Source: Micromonospora pallida
GTDB lineage: Bacteria; Actinomycetota; Actinomycetes; Mycobacteriales; Micromonosporaceae
NCBI RefSeq assembly: GCF_900090325.1
Contig: NZ_FMHW01000002.1
Span: forward strand, 3,162,001-3,226,000
Reading direction: 5' to 3'
Length of the DNA stretch: 64,000 nucleotides
Notes under the pieces: model-generated
Databases searched by the model: none
What the model was told of the DNA's origin: nothing
The model's input: the letters and a program-made list of their open reading frames with translations, nothing else
Made by a program: the position numbers and the translations under genes
Part shown: piece by piece, positions 10,351 through 19,526 of the stretch
Layout: the number at the start of each line of letters is the position of its first letter
Position numbering within the stretch: position 1 is the stretch's first letter

Positions 10351-11256
10351 ATGGGCGTGGTGCCGAGCCGGGAAGCACAGGGGCGGGTCGCCGGGGACGG
10401 GGTGGAGCTGGCGTTCGGGTTCTGGCCGGGGCGTGGCCAGCCGATCGTGGCCCTGCACGGGATCACCGCGTCCTACGTGAACTTCGTCGGCATCGCCGAA
10501 CGGCTGGCCGGACGGCGTCCGCTGCTGGCCCTGGACCTGCGTGGCCGCGGCGGCAGCGACAAGCCGGAGGGCGGCCCGTACGGCATGAGTCAGCATGCCC
10601 GCGACGTCGCCGCCGCGATGGCCGCGTTCGGCCTCGACGACAGCGTCGTCGTCGGGCACTCGATGGGCGCTTTCGTGGCGGCGGCCGTGGCGGCCGAACA
10701 CCCGGACCGGGTCGCGGGCGTCATGATGATCGACGGCGGGCTGCCGCTGACGGCCCCGCCCGGCGTCGACCCGGTCGCGCTGCTGGACGTCGTGCTGGGC
10801 CCCCAACTGGCCCGACTGCGGCAGGAGTTCCCGAGCCGGGAGGCGTACTACGACTACTGGCGGCCGCTGCCGGCGTTCCCGGCCGACGTGTGGGGACCGT
10901 GGGTCCACGCGTACCTGGACTACGACCTCGGCGGCACCGAACCGAAGCTGCGGCCGAGGGCGTCCGAGGCGGCGATCCGGGCGGACTACCTGGACACCCT
11001 CGACGCCGACCTGCTGCGCAAGCGGCTCGCCGCGATCGAGGTGCCGGTGACGCTGCTGACCGCCGAGGAGGGCTTCTACCCGGGCCAGCCGCCGCTGTAC
11101 CCCGACGCGCTCGTACAGGCGGAGAGCGCGGCCGTGACCCGCTTCGCGCACCAGCGGGTCTCCCCCACCACGCACTACACCATCGCGCTGGCCGACCACG
11201 GCGCGACCGTCTGCGCCGACGCGTTGGTCGCGTTCGCCGAGCAGTGGGGCAAGTGA
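10351..11256 (+). CDS. Alpha/beta-hydrolase
   Basis: The protein has 301 residues with no signal peptide, so it acts in the cytoplasm. The oxyanion HG (VALHGITAS) lies near residue 36, the strand-4 motif DLRGRGGSD near 60-68, the nucleophile elbow GHSMG with Ser104, and a likely catalytic His in SPTTHYTI near the C-terminus. This layout is that of esterases and C-C or lactone hydrolases such as MhpC/PcaD types; the substrate cannot be told. The ATG at 10351 has a GGGGAGAG ribosome site. The acyl-CoA ligase begins 15 bp after its stop, so both are cotranscribed from behind the 10312 operator. Confidence 0.85.
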   Translation: MGVVPSREAQGRVAGDGVELAFGFWPGRGQPIVALHGITASYVNFVGIAERLAGRRPLLALDLRGRGGSDKPEGGPYGMSQHARDVAAAMAAFGLDDSVVVGHSMGAFVAAAVAAEHPDRVAGVMMIDGGLPLTAPPGVDPVALLDVVLGPQLARLRQEFPSREAYYDYWRPLPAFPADVWGPWVHAYLDYDLGGTEPKLRPRASEAAIRADYLDTLDADLLRKRLAAIEVPVTLLTAEEGFYPGQPPLYPDALVQAESAAVTRFAHQRVSPTTHYTIALADHGATVCADALVAFAEQWGK

Positions 11257-11271
11257 GGTGAGCTGCCGGCC

Positions 11272-12870
11272 ATGATGGACATTCCACTCAACATCTGGAC
11301 GATGTTCGCCGCCGCCCAGCGGCACTACTTCGACGTCGAGATCGTCACCAGCTTTCCCGACGACTCCCGCCACCGCTACCCCTACGGCCAGTTCGCCGCC
11401 CGGGCCCAGCAGCTCATGCACGCCCTCGACAGCCTCGGCCTCGCCGAGGACGCGGTCGTCGGTTCCCTGGCGTGGAACGGGTTCCGGCACCTGGAGGCGT
11501 ACTTCGGGGTGCCGGGCAGCGGGCGGGTGCTGCACACCCTCAACCTGCGGCTCTCCCCGACCGAGCTGGCCACGGTCATCGACCACGGCGGTGACGTCGC
11601 CATCCTCGTCGACCCCGACCTCGTCCCGTTGCTCGAACAGGCCCGTGCCCTCGGCGGGTTGCGCCAGGTCACCCACGTCATCGTGCTCGACGACCACACC
11701 CCCGAGGCCGACCTTCCCGGCCTGGTGGCGTACGAACCGCTCATCGCGGGGCAGGCCACCTCCTATCCGCGTACGCCGTGGGCGGAGAGCCGGCCGCTGG
11801 GAATCTGCCACACCTCGGGGACGACCGGGCACCCCAAGGGCGTCGTGTACACACACCGGTCCACGGTGCTGCACGCGCTCGGGGTCGCGTCCGGAGCCGG
11901 ATTCGCGCTCGGCCCCAGCGACTGCGTCCTGCCGATCGTGCCGATGTTCCACGGCAACGCCTGGGGCGTCCCGTACGCCGCCACGATGGTCGGCGCCAAG
12001 CAGGTCTTCGCCGCCGGACCGTTCACGGCCCAGCGCGTGATCAGCCTGTTGCGCGACGAGCAGGTGACCGTGGCGGCCGGCGTACCGACGATCTGGATCG
12101 ACGTCGCCGGGCATCTGCACGGACCCCGGCCTCTGCCCGACCTGCGGCACATCGTCTCCGGCGGAGCGCAGCCACCCAGCTCGCTGATCGCCCGCTACCG
12201 CAGGGACTTCGGCATTCCGATCCTGCAGGCGTGGGGTATGACCGAGACCTCGCCGCTGGCCAGCGTCGCCTGGCCGAAGCACCACCTGCGGGGCCTGCCG
12301 GACGAGGAGTTCATCGAGCAGGCCGCGTCCCAGGCGGGCCTCCCGGTGCCGACGGTCGATCTGTCCATCCGCGACGGCGACGGCGCCGAGGTGGTCTGGG
12401 ACGGCGAGCAGCTCGGCGACCTCTACGTACGCGGTCCCTGGGTGGCCGACAGCTACCTGCACGGCGACGGCGTCGAACAGTTCACCGGCGGCTGGTTCCG
12501 CACTGGCGACGTCGCGGTCGGCTCTCCCGGCGGTTACTTCCGCATCGCCGACCGCACCAAGGACCTGATCAAGTCCGGCGGCGAGTGGATCTCCTCGGTC
12601 GACATGGAGGCGGCGCTGATGGCACACCCGGACGTCGTCGAGGCCGCCGTGATCGCGATCCCCGATCCCAAGTGGCTGGAGCGGCCGCTCGCCTGCGTCG
12701 TCCCGGGCGAGGACGCGGTCCCGACCCTGGACCAGATCCACGAGCACCTGACCGCCCACGGTTTCGCCCGGTGGCAACTGCCCGACCGCGTCGAGTTCCT
12801 CGACCAGATCCCCCGGACCAGCGTCGGCAAGTTCGACAAGAAGGCGCTGCGCGCCAGGTTTCCGGCTTGA
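11272..12870 (+). CDS. Acyl-CoA ligase (AMP-binding, medium/long-chain fatty acid type)
   Basis: This 532-residue adenylate-forming enzyme joins a carboxylic acid to CoA through an acyl-AMP. The P-loop CHTSGTTGHPKG is at about 179-190, WGMTETSP near 320, the RTGD hinge motif near 408, the DRTKDLIKSGGEWIS motif after it, and the catalytic Lys in SVGKFDKK near 524. The opening NIWTMFAAAQRHYF and the motif LNLRLSP fit the fatty-acid (FadD/AlkK-like) branch. Two Met codons stand at the start (11272 and 11275); the downstream one is an equal candidate. Position after the hydrolase suggests that it activates the acid which hydrolysis releases. Confidence 0.88.
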   Translation: MMDIPLNIWTMFAAAQRHYFDVEIVTSFPDDSRHRYPYGQFAARAQQLMHALDSLGLAEDAVVGSLAWNGFRHLEAYFGVPGSGRVLHTLNLRLSPTELATVIDHGGDVAILVDPDLVPLLEQARALGGLRQVTHVIVLDDHTPEADLPGLVAYEPLIAGQATSYPRTPWAESRPLGICHTSGTTGHPKGVVYTHRSTVLHALGVASGAGFALGPSDCVLPIVPMFHGNAWGVPYAATMVGAKQVFAAGPFTAQRVISLLRDEQVTVAAGVPTIWIDVAGHLHGPRPLPDLRHIVSGGAQPPSSLIARYRRDFGIPILQAWGMTETSPLASVAWPKHHLRGLPDEEFIEQAASQAGLPVPTVDLSIRDGDGAEVVWDGEQLGDLYVRGPWVADSYLHGDGVEQFTGGWFRTGDVAVGSPGGYFRIADRTKDLIKSGGEWISSVDMEAALMAHPDVVEAAVIAIPDPKWLERPLACVVPGEDAVPTLDQIHEHLTAHGFARWQLPDRVEFLDQIPRTSVGKFDKKALRARFPA

Positions 12871-12902
12871 CGAACCGGTGTGCCAGGGTAGGGGCACGTC
12901 CA

Positions 12903-12957
12903 TCGGGCGCGGGTTCGTCGGGCGCGGGTTCGTCGGGCGCGGGTTCGTCGGGCGCGG
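12903..12957. repeat. 15-bp tandem repeat, 3.7 copies
   Basis: The unit TCGGGCGCGGGTTCG occurs three times without change (12903-12917, 12918-12932, 12933-12947), followed by ten bases of a fourth copy. It fills most of the gap between the acyl-CoA ligase stop and the ribosome site of the TetR gene. Copy number is likely to vary between strains. No protein function is claimed. Confidence 0.85.
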
Positions 12958-12975
12958 CGGGAAGGAGCAGGAGGG

Positions 12976-13659
12976 GTGGCTCGTAAGCGTCCGGTCGCTG
13001 CCGCCGACGCCGCCCGGCTGTTGACCGAGATCATCGCGGCCAGCCCGCCGGCTCACGACGCGGCGGATCCGCTGCCGCCGCGCGCGACGGCGGGCGGCAC
13101 CCTGCGCCGCCTCCAGGCGGAGGCGTTACGCCAGTTCGCGGCCCGGGGCTACCACGCCGTCTCGGTGCGCGACCTGGCGGCGGGCGTGGGCATCCACCCG
13201 AGTTCGATCTACGCCCATGTGCCATCGAAGGCCGGTCTGCTGGCCGACCTGCTGCGCCTCGGGCACGTCGAGCACCGCGACCGGCTACGGCAGGCCCTCC
13301 TCGACTGCGGGTCCGATCCCGGCGAGCAGGTGACCGCGCTCACCCGGGCCCACGTGCGCATGCACGCCGAGTACCCGCTGCTGGCCCGGGTCGCCAACCG
13401 CGAACTCGGCACCCTGGAGGGCGCGGCCCTCGACGAGATCACCGCCGTCCGCCTGGACTCCGAGCGGCTGTTCCTGGACGTCGTCAACCGGGGTCGGCAG
13501 CTCGGCGCGTTCGGCGCCGAGGTCGACCCGCTGATCGCCGTCGCCGCCATCGGCGCCATGGGCATCCGGGTCGCCGAATGGTGGAACCCGACCCTGGGCA
13601 TCACCGTCGACGACCTCGCCGACCAGTACGCCACCCTCGCCCGCAACATGCTGCGCTGA
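12976..13659 (+). CDS. TetR-family transcriptional regulator
   Basis: GTG start with a GGAAGGAGCAGGAGG leader; 227 residues. A tail of about 35 residues precedes the helix-turn-helix: LRQFAARGYHAVSVRDLAAGVGIHPSSIYAHVPSKAGLLADLL, centred near residues 50-85, is a textbook TetR domain (the quoted motif is split by its helices: AVSVRDLAAGVGIHPSSIYAH is the recognition part). The C-terminal part (YPLLARVANRELGTL) is of the fatty-acid-responsive type. It follows the hydrolase and ligase genes on the same strand and is the best candidate to bind the operators at 8401 and 10312, probably sensing an acyl-CoA or acid. Codon 51 is a rare TTA, so translation may depend on the bldA-type leucine tRNA. Confidence 0.85.
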   Translation: MARKRPVAAADAARLLTEIIAASPPAHDAADPLPPRATAGGTLRRLQAEALRQFAARGYHAVSVRDLAAGVGIHPSSIYAHVPSKAGLLADLLRLGHVEHRDRLRQALLDCGSDPGEQVTALTRAHVRMHAEYPLLARVANRELGTLEGAALDEITAVRLDSERLFLDVVNRGRQLGAFGAEVDPLIAVAAIGAMGIRVAEWWNPTLGITVDDLADQYATLARNMLR

Positions 13660-13677
13660 TCCGGCGGCCCGGGTACG

Positions 13678-15947
13678 TCACTGATCGCGGTCCGGTGGGT
13701 GGGCGTCCGGATCGAGCCGTGCGGCCAACTCGCGAACAGCCGCCGCGTACGCCTCCTCGGTGTGGTACGGCCAGTGCTGCTGGATCGGTGGAGGAACGGT
13801 GTCGTCCGGTTCCACGGTCAGGGCACGGGGATCGCGCAACCGCCGGTCGACCGTACCCGCAGGTCCGGCCACGCGTGGTGACTCGTTCGGGCGATGGGCG
13901 GAGAAGATCGGCCCGCCGATCGGGTCGGTGTCCCGCCACAGGTTCACCCACCGCCAGCCGATCCGGTCGCCGACCTCGTACAGCGTCCCGTCGCCGAGGA
14001 AGGCCGGACAGAGCCGCGCGTAGACGCGGTGCAGCGGGCTGCCGTGGGTGAGCAGCGCCACCCGGGGCAGTACCGCAGCCGGCAGCTGAAGGAGAGCGGC
14101 GGCGGTGAGGACCGATCCGTGGCTGTGCCCGGAGAGGACGACTCCGCCCTGGGCGGTCATCGCGGTGATCCGCTTGGCGAGTTCCGGCACCGCCCGCTCG
14201 GCGTAGCAGGGCGGCGCGAACGGATGCACCGTACGCGGCCAGAAGGTGCCCAGGTCCCAGATCACCGCGATCGTGTGACGGGTCTCCTCGGAACGGGAGG
14301 ACAACAACCCGAGCACGACGATCCCCAGCGCCACCAGCCCGATGACGTACATCCCGACGTCGGTCGCGAGCGCCAGTCGGGTGGCCGCCTCGCCGTCGGT
14401 GTCGGCCAGTCTCCGACTCAGTTCCGCCGGACCGATCCCGACCAGATCCAACGCGACCGTCGTCACGCCCAGCAGCGACAGCACCAGGAACGTGGTGAAG
14501 ACCGGTCCGAACTGCTCGGCGACCCGCGGCCCGGGCGACCGCCTCCCGCACGGTGACGCGCCGGGGCACGGCGTCCGGCGGCGGGTCGGGAAAGTCCCGC
14601 GCGACGATCTTGTCGGCCAGGCGGCGGCGCCGCCGTCGGGTCGTCCGGCTCCGCCAGAGCGTGGCCGCGGAGACGATCAGGACAGCGACCAGTCCGGCGA
14701 GCGCTGCCCAGCGATAGGAAACGGGGGGCTCCAGCGGCGGTGCGCCGGCGGGGTTGGGCCGCGCCGGGTTCGGGATCGACCCCCCGGTCGAGCAGGTCGG
14801 CGACGCGGTAGACGAGGGCTGCGGCGAACCCGTACGAGGCGGCGACCGCTGCGGCGGCGAACACCGGGGTGGCCAGTCCGCCCAGCCAGGACGTGGCCGC
14901 CGTCCGGCTCCTGCGGCGCTGGTGGAGCGTGGTGACGACGAGGACGACGAGCAGGCCGGCCTGGACCCCGATCAACGCTGCCACCGCGCCCTCGTACCCG
15001 GGCAGTTGCCCGCGCGGTGGATCCGGCGGGGACGGCAGCGCGGTGGAACCGAGGGCCAGCAGGGTGAGCCCGATCGCGACCCGTCGCAGCGTCCGCACGC
15101 CGCGCATGTCGACCAGGCCCCGACCGGGCCCCTTCCTGGCGTGTCGGGCGGGCACGCAGAGCAGGACCACACAGGCTGCCAGCTGGAACCAGACGGCGAC
15201 GAAGAGCACGTACGCGACCGGCGTGGGGTGGATGTCGATCTGCGCGCCGAGCAGGATCGCGGCGAGCACGCCCAGGCCGACCGCCACGTGGATGGCGCGC
15301 AACCACTGCACGACGAGCGCGTCGTTCCAGAAGCCGGGGCGGTCGATCCGGTCCTCCCCGCCTCCGGCGTTACCCTGTCCGCCCGTCCCCGAGAACGCCT
15401 CGAAGGCCCGGGCGGACCGCTCCCCGAGCCACCACAGCAGGCGCAGCGCGCCGATCGGCAGCAGCGCGAGCAGGGCCAGGCGCGGGCTGAGGGGCAGCTT
15501 TCCCAGCCAGGACAGGTAGCCGCGGCCGTGAGTGCAGGAACGGTAGGGAACGCACTGCCACCCGACGATGTCGACGGTCGCCCCCACCACGGAGAGCACG
15601 TACGCGGCGGTCAGGGTGGCAGCGAGCAGCCGGCACAGCGGGCCGATGATCCCACCCGCCCCGCCGGTCGCCGGCCGGGTCCACACGGCGAGGTTGACCA
15701 GCATGAACGGCAGCAGGAACAGCAGGGACACGGTTCGTACGGCGGCCCCGGCCGTCAGCGAACCCCAGCGGTACGCCTCGGTCCGGACCCCGCCAGACGA
15801 GCCGTCCGGTCCGAACCCGGGACGGGGCCGGTAGAAGCCGGCGTTGTCGTCGCCGGCCACCCGGATCACGACCGGGTGATCCAGCAGTGTCTCGGCAGTG
15901 GCCCCGGAGACACCGTGCACCCGGAGTTCCACCACCTCGTGCGCCAA
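13678..15947 (-). pseudogene. Polytopic membrane protein with C-terminal lipase-like domain, broken by two +1 frameshifts
   Basis: Reading starts at a TTG (15947) behind GGGAGGCGGG and gives MAHEVVELRVHGVSG, several membrane helices, and LVYRVADLLDRG. At a run of six G (minus strand, near 14781-14786) one base is in excess: dropping it joins the frame to SIPNPARPNPAGAPP and another helix. A second excess G near 14530 separates VREAVARAA from VAEQFGPVFTTFLVLSLLG; dropping it leads into a frame that ends at 13678 with a nucleophile elbow GHSHGS and SPLHRVYARL. With both bases removed the length is an exact multiple of three (755 residues). So this is one gene, either truly inactivated or carrying two homopolymer errors in the assembly. 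It looks like actinomycete membrane proteins with a cytoplasmic lipase-like domain; function unknown. Confidence 0.7.
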
Positions 15948-16101
15948 TGTCCCGCCTCCCGGCAGCCGCCGATCCGGATTTACGGTAATGCGCTGACCTG
16001 CTGTTGCATGACCGCTTCGGCCAACTACGCAGGTTTGGTGATCACCGGCGGGAGACTGCTGCGTCCCTGCCGCGCGCGCCGACGACGCCGATCCGCAGCG
16101 G

Positions 16102-16557
16102 TTACCCGGCGTTCTCGAAAGGGTCACGCCCGATCAGGTCCAGGCATACCGCAGCCACGTCGACGCTCCCGTCCCTCGTCACGTCCTCCATGACGTGCTC
16201 GAACAGGGGACCCAACGCCGCCAACTCCGTCAACGTCAACACCGCCACCTGGGCCCGGCCGTCGTCGGCGGTGAACTCCAGCCCGGCGAGCTGCGCGGTG
16301 GGCACAAGTCCCACCTTGAACGGCCCGACCTCCCAGGAAGGCCCGACCGCCGGCGGGTCCACTTTCGGAGGTGGCACGTCCGACCGGGTGGGTTCCCGAC
16401 CGGTGATCCTCCGGATCACGTCGCCCACGGGGACCGGCTCCCCGGGGTGGGCGGCTTCGTACTCCCGCAAGGCACGAACGACCCGGCCTGCCTCGTCCGC
16501 GCCGAGCCGGAACGACCAGCCCTGTCGTCCTCCGGCTGTCGGCTTGTCGTCAGTCAT
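16102..16557 (-). CDS. Hypothetical protein
   Basis: The frame opens at 16578, but the ATG at 16557 (MTDDKPTAGGRQGWSF) is the likelier start and gives 151 residues. The N-terminal half is charged and may be helical (ADEAGRVVRALREYEAAHPGE, split by Gly-Ala turns); a Pro-rich linker follows, and the C-terminal half mixes strands and a helix. No signal peptide or membrane segment is seen. I do not recognise the family. It lies about 150 bp upstream of the frameshifted membrane gene on the same strand and could share its transcript. Confidence 0.55.
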   Translation of the reverse strand: MTDDKPTAGGRQGWSFRLGADEAGRVVRALREYEAAHPGEPVPVGDVIRRITGREPTRSDVPPPKVDPPAVGPSWEVGPFKVGLVPTAQLAGLEFTADDGRAQVAVLTLTELAALGPLFEHVMEDVTRDGSVDVAAVCLDLIGRDPFENAG

Positions 16558-17086
16558 GTCGGACCACCCGGTCGACACTATCTCCGATCTGACCGCATGT
16601 GCCCGTATCCGCGCTGTTAGCCCGAAGGTCTACCGGTCTGATGTCAGCCCTCCACGCCGACGTACGCCGGACGGACCCACTTCCGACCATCGCCGTCACT
16701 TTTAGTGACGTGCCGGGATGCAGGGGCACGCGGGAACACCCCACTGCGGCGACCGTCCATCACCGCCGTCGCCGAGGCGGCTCGCGGCGCTCCCGCACTG
16801 GGTGACGCTTCAGCCGCAACCCCTTGACAGGGCGCCCACCACCCCAGCAAGATTCGAGAAACATAGCCATTAATACGTATTAGCAAGCCGTTCCGAGTCG
16901 TCCGCAGGCAATCCACGCCCTGCGGGTACATCACGGAGTGTCACGCTGAGCTCAGCCAGTCATCGGCATCGCGGCAGCCGTGGGCCGACGACGAATCATG
17001 TCCGCGTTTCCCTCATCGACGCCCGTCCCCGTACCGCCCGTCCCGGTACCGCCCAGCGTCCGATCCCGACCGTGAAAGGAAGACGC
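16558..17086. other. Intergenic region with no gene, upstream of the beta-propeller gene
   Basis: About 500 bp without a convincing coding frame. The middle (16830-16890) is AT-rich for this genome and carries the palindrome described separately; a TTGACA hexamer occurs at 16826, but no good -10 lies at the right distance. The part just before the gene (17010-17050) holds CCCGTCCCGGTACCGCCC-like short repeats. Confidence 0.5.
16871..16882. promoter_or_regulatory. AT-rich perfect palindrome TAATACGTATTA
   Basis: This 12-bp perfect palindrome is far richer in A+T than its surroundings and lies about 205 bp before the secreted beta-propeller gene. Its central CG and even symmetry fit a LacI- or MarR-type operator. 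No regulator gene is adjacent, so the binder is unknown. Confidence 0.5.
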
Positions 17087-18445
17087 ATGTCGAGAACGTC
17101 CCTCGTACCGCGCCGCCGCGCCGCTGCCGCAGCGGCCAGCGCCGGGCTGCTGGTCACCGCCCTCACCGCCGCCCCGCCGGCCGCCGCCGATCCCGCCTTC
17201 GACTTCCCGCAGTTCAGCTACGTCGGCACCGCCTTCGACAAGAGCACCCTCGACTACAACCCGACCAACGAGTTCATCTTCCCGAGCATCATCCGGGCCG
17301 CCGACTACTTCCCGAACCCCCTCGGCGCCTACTACCTGTACTACGCCCCCCACGAGCGCCCCGGCGGAATCGCCCTGGCCTACGCCGACTCGATCAACGG
17401 CCCCTGGACCGAGTACACCGCCAACCCCCTGATCAGCAACACCTGGCTACCGCACTACTCGACGGTCAGCCACGTCTCCTCGCCGCACGCGATCTGGGTC
17501 GAGGGCGAGCAGAAGCTCTTCCTCTACTACCACGGCGAGAACTCCATCACCCGGTACGCCACCTCCGACGACGGCATCCACTTCAGCTACGGCGGCACCG
17601 CGGTCAGCCGGGACGCCACCACCGGTGGTGAGACCTCCTACGCCCGGGTCTTCGAACAGTCGGTACCCCGACTGGGTACGCGGTACCTGATGCTGTTCAT
17701 GGACAACCCCACGGCGGCACCGCCCGGGCCGACCGGACCCGTGTCGCGCCGGATCCGCTGGGCGGTGTCCCACGACGCGAGGACGTGGACGATCCAACCG
17801 GATCCGATCGTGACACCCCGGGGCGTCCAGGGCCCCAACGCCTCGGGCCCGTTCTTCCTGCGTTGGGACAACCGCAACCTGGTGATCTTCCACGCGGCCG
17901 ACGGCAATATGCACGCCGTCGACGTCGGTGACGACTTCGACCAGGAGACCCATCTCGGCCTGGTGCACGACTCGATGACCGGTGCGCCGGACCTGGGCCG
18001 CTCGGCCGCACCCACCTTCTACTTCGACGGCCAGACCGTGCACATGTACTACGAGGCGGGCGGGCGACTCACCGCGACCATCGGCCACGCGGTGGCCAAC
18101 CTGGCCGAACCTCCGCCCACCCGTACGGTGGACTGCGTGGTGGATCAGCCGGTGCTCTGGCCCCCGAACCACCGCATGGTCGATGTCACCGTGGCGGCGG
18201 ATCTGCCCGACGGCGTGCTCGGCCCGAACGCTCTCACCCTGACCGGGGTCACCGGTGGTGCAGCCGAAGACGTCGAGGGCTTCGTCGACGGAACGCCGGA
18301 CTTCAGCGGGCGACTCCGCGCAAGTCGCCCCGGCAACGGCGGCGACCGGGTCTACCACCTGACCTACGCCGGCCACGACGAGATCGGCCGTCCGCTCGGC
18401 TGCACCGTCACCGTCACCGTTCCCCACGACCAGAGCGCCGGCTGA
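17087..18445 (+). CDS. Secreted GH43-like five-bladed beta-propeller protein
   Basis: The ATG at 17087 (MSRTSLVPRRRAAAA) follows AAAGGAAG and opens a signal peptide that ends after AAA near residue 36, giving 452 residues. Residues 50-350 show the repeating pattern of glycoside hydrolase five-bladed propellers: YYLYYAPHERPGGIALAYAD, the blade motif ITRYATSDDGIHF, an FEQSVPRLG-like strand and HMYYEAGG. The last 105 residues contain LWPPNHRMVDVTV, a motif of small secreted beta domains often placed after catalytic domains. No catalytic triad can be assigned with certainty, so it could be an arabinanase-like enzyme or a non-catalytic binder. The gene is followed by a strong terminator. Confidence 0.7.
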   Translation: MSRTSLVPRRRAAAAAASAGLLVTALTAAPPAAADPAFDFPQFSYVGTAFDKSTLDYNPTNEFIFPSIIRAADYFPNPLGAYYLYYAPHERPGGIALAYADSINGPWTEYTANPLISNTWLPHYSTVSHVSSPHAIWVEGEQKLFLYYHGENSITRYATSDDGIHFSYGGTAVSRDATTGGETSYARVFEQSVPRLGTRYLMLFMDNPTAAPPGPTGPVSRRIRWAVSHDARTWTIQPDPIVTPRGVQGPNASGPFFLRWDNRNLVIFHAADGNMHAVDVGDDFDQETHLGLVHDSMTGAPDLGRSAAPTFYFDGQTVHMYYEAGGRLTATIGHAVANLAEPPPTRTVDCVVDQPVLWPPNHRMVDVTVAADLPDGVLGPNALTLTGVTGGAAEDVEGFVDGTPDFSGRLRASRPGNGGDRVYHLTYAGHDEIGRPLGCTVTVTVPHDQSAG

Positions 18446-18464
18446 CCCGGCGGTCGCACCACAG

Positions 18465-18510
18465 GGCCCGGTCCTGGAACCCCCGTCCACGGAGGACCAG
18501 GACCGGGCCC
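18465..18510. terminator. Strong bidirectional hairpin terminator
   Basis: Perfect 14-bp arms GGGCCCGGTCCTGG (18465-18478) and CCAGGACCGGGCCC (18497-18510) with an 18-base loop stand between the converging beta-propeller gene and the metal transporter gene. There is no T-run. Confidence 0.85.
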
Positions 18511-18620
18511 GCCTCTACCGCGACTCGGTGGTCAGACGTTCCGGGGCCGCCGGGTTCCGCCGACCTCGCCCACCACGTGACGCATCGGGCACGTGTCGCC
18601 CGGGTGAGCAGCAGCGCCGG

Positions 18621-19526
18621 TCAGGCGTTCAGGGCGGACAGCGCGGTAAGCAGGTAGAGGCAGCCACCGATCATCACCGCGATGCCGGCGAGGAGGGGGA
18701 TCCACGTCGCGAGCATCGAGGCCAGCGGCCAGCGCCGGGTCCTGGTCGCCACCAGCGCGAACCCGCGGATGGTCACCACACCGACGCCGGTCAGGGTGAG
18801 CGCCATGCCGACCCCGAACGCGATGACCAGGACGACCGCGTCGAGCGCACGACCGGTGAGCAGCCCGCTCACCAGCACGATGAAGGCCGACGGCGATGGC
18901 AGGAGCCCGCCTGACAACGCGAGGGCGATCAGTCCCCGCCGTGACCACGGGTCGGTCAACTCCTCGTGGTGGTGGTGATGATGCCCGTGCTCCTCGTGGT
19001 AGTGCCCGTGCGAAGGGGACTCGCGGTGCACGTCGGAACCGTCGGCGGCACGCTCGACCGAGTGGGCGTGGGCGTGTGCGGGTACCGGCGCGTGCGAATG
19101 GGCGTGGGCGTTCGAGTGCGCGTGAGAGTGGGCATGGCCATGGGAGTGGGAATGGCCTCGTCCCCGGAGCTGACGGTAGGTCAGGTTGGCGCCGACGCCC
19201 AGCACCACCAGGCCGGCGACCGCCTGCATCCAACCGGTGATCGTCTCCGTGCCGAGGCTGGCCACCCCGCTCAGGCCGACCCACGACAGCGCCAGCACGA
19301 GCACCGAGAAGGTGTGCATCACCGCCACGATGATCCCGAGGCGGAGCGCGTCCCGATAACGGCCACGGGTGCCCACCAGGTACGCCGCCGTCACGCTCTT
19401 GCCGTGCCCGGGCGCGACCGCGTGCGCCGCGCCGACACCGAGGGCGACGACCAGCGCCACCCAGAAGGCCGCGCGGTTGTCGAAGAGCGCGACCAGCTTG
19501 CTGTCGAAACCGTTCAGGCCGTTCAC
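18621..19526 (-). CDS. NicO/HoxN-type nickel-cobalt transporter with His-rich loop
   Basis: A 301-residue integral membrane protein. Helix 1 carries AAHAVAPGHGKSV, the signature of the NicO/RcnA group, in which the histidines and aspartates line the metal path. A cytoplasmic loop at about 122-190 is extremely rich in His (many GHSH, HAHS repeats and a run of six His), as expected for a Ni/Co/Zn sensor or buffer. Further helices follow (GLIALALSGGLLPSPSAFIV). Whether it imports or exports cannot be told. Its ATG overlaps the stop of the upstream gene by four bases, so the two are translationally coupled; this pair is common in actinomycetes. Confidence 0.88.
   Translation of the reverse strand: MNGLNGFDSKLVALFDNRAAFWVALVVALGVGAAHAVAPGHGKSVTAAYLVGTRGRYRDALRLGIIVAVMHTFSVLVLALSWVGLSGVASLGTETITGWMQAVAGLVVLGVGANLTYRQLRGRGHSHSHGHAHSHAHSNAHAHSHAPVPAHAHAHSVERAADGSDVHRESPSHGHYHEEHGHHHHHHEELTDPWSRRGLIALALSGGLLPSPSAFIVLVSGLLTGRALDAVVLVIAFGVGMALTLTGVGVVTIRGFALVATRTRRWPLASMLATWIPLLAGIAVMIGGCLYLLTALSALNA

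Noticed and set aside
12903..12957. CRISPR-like repeat
   Set aside because: Units are 15 bp and contiguous with no spacers; it is a plain tandem repeat.
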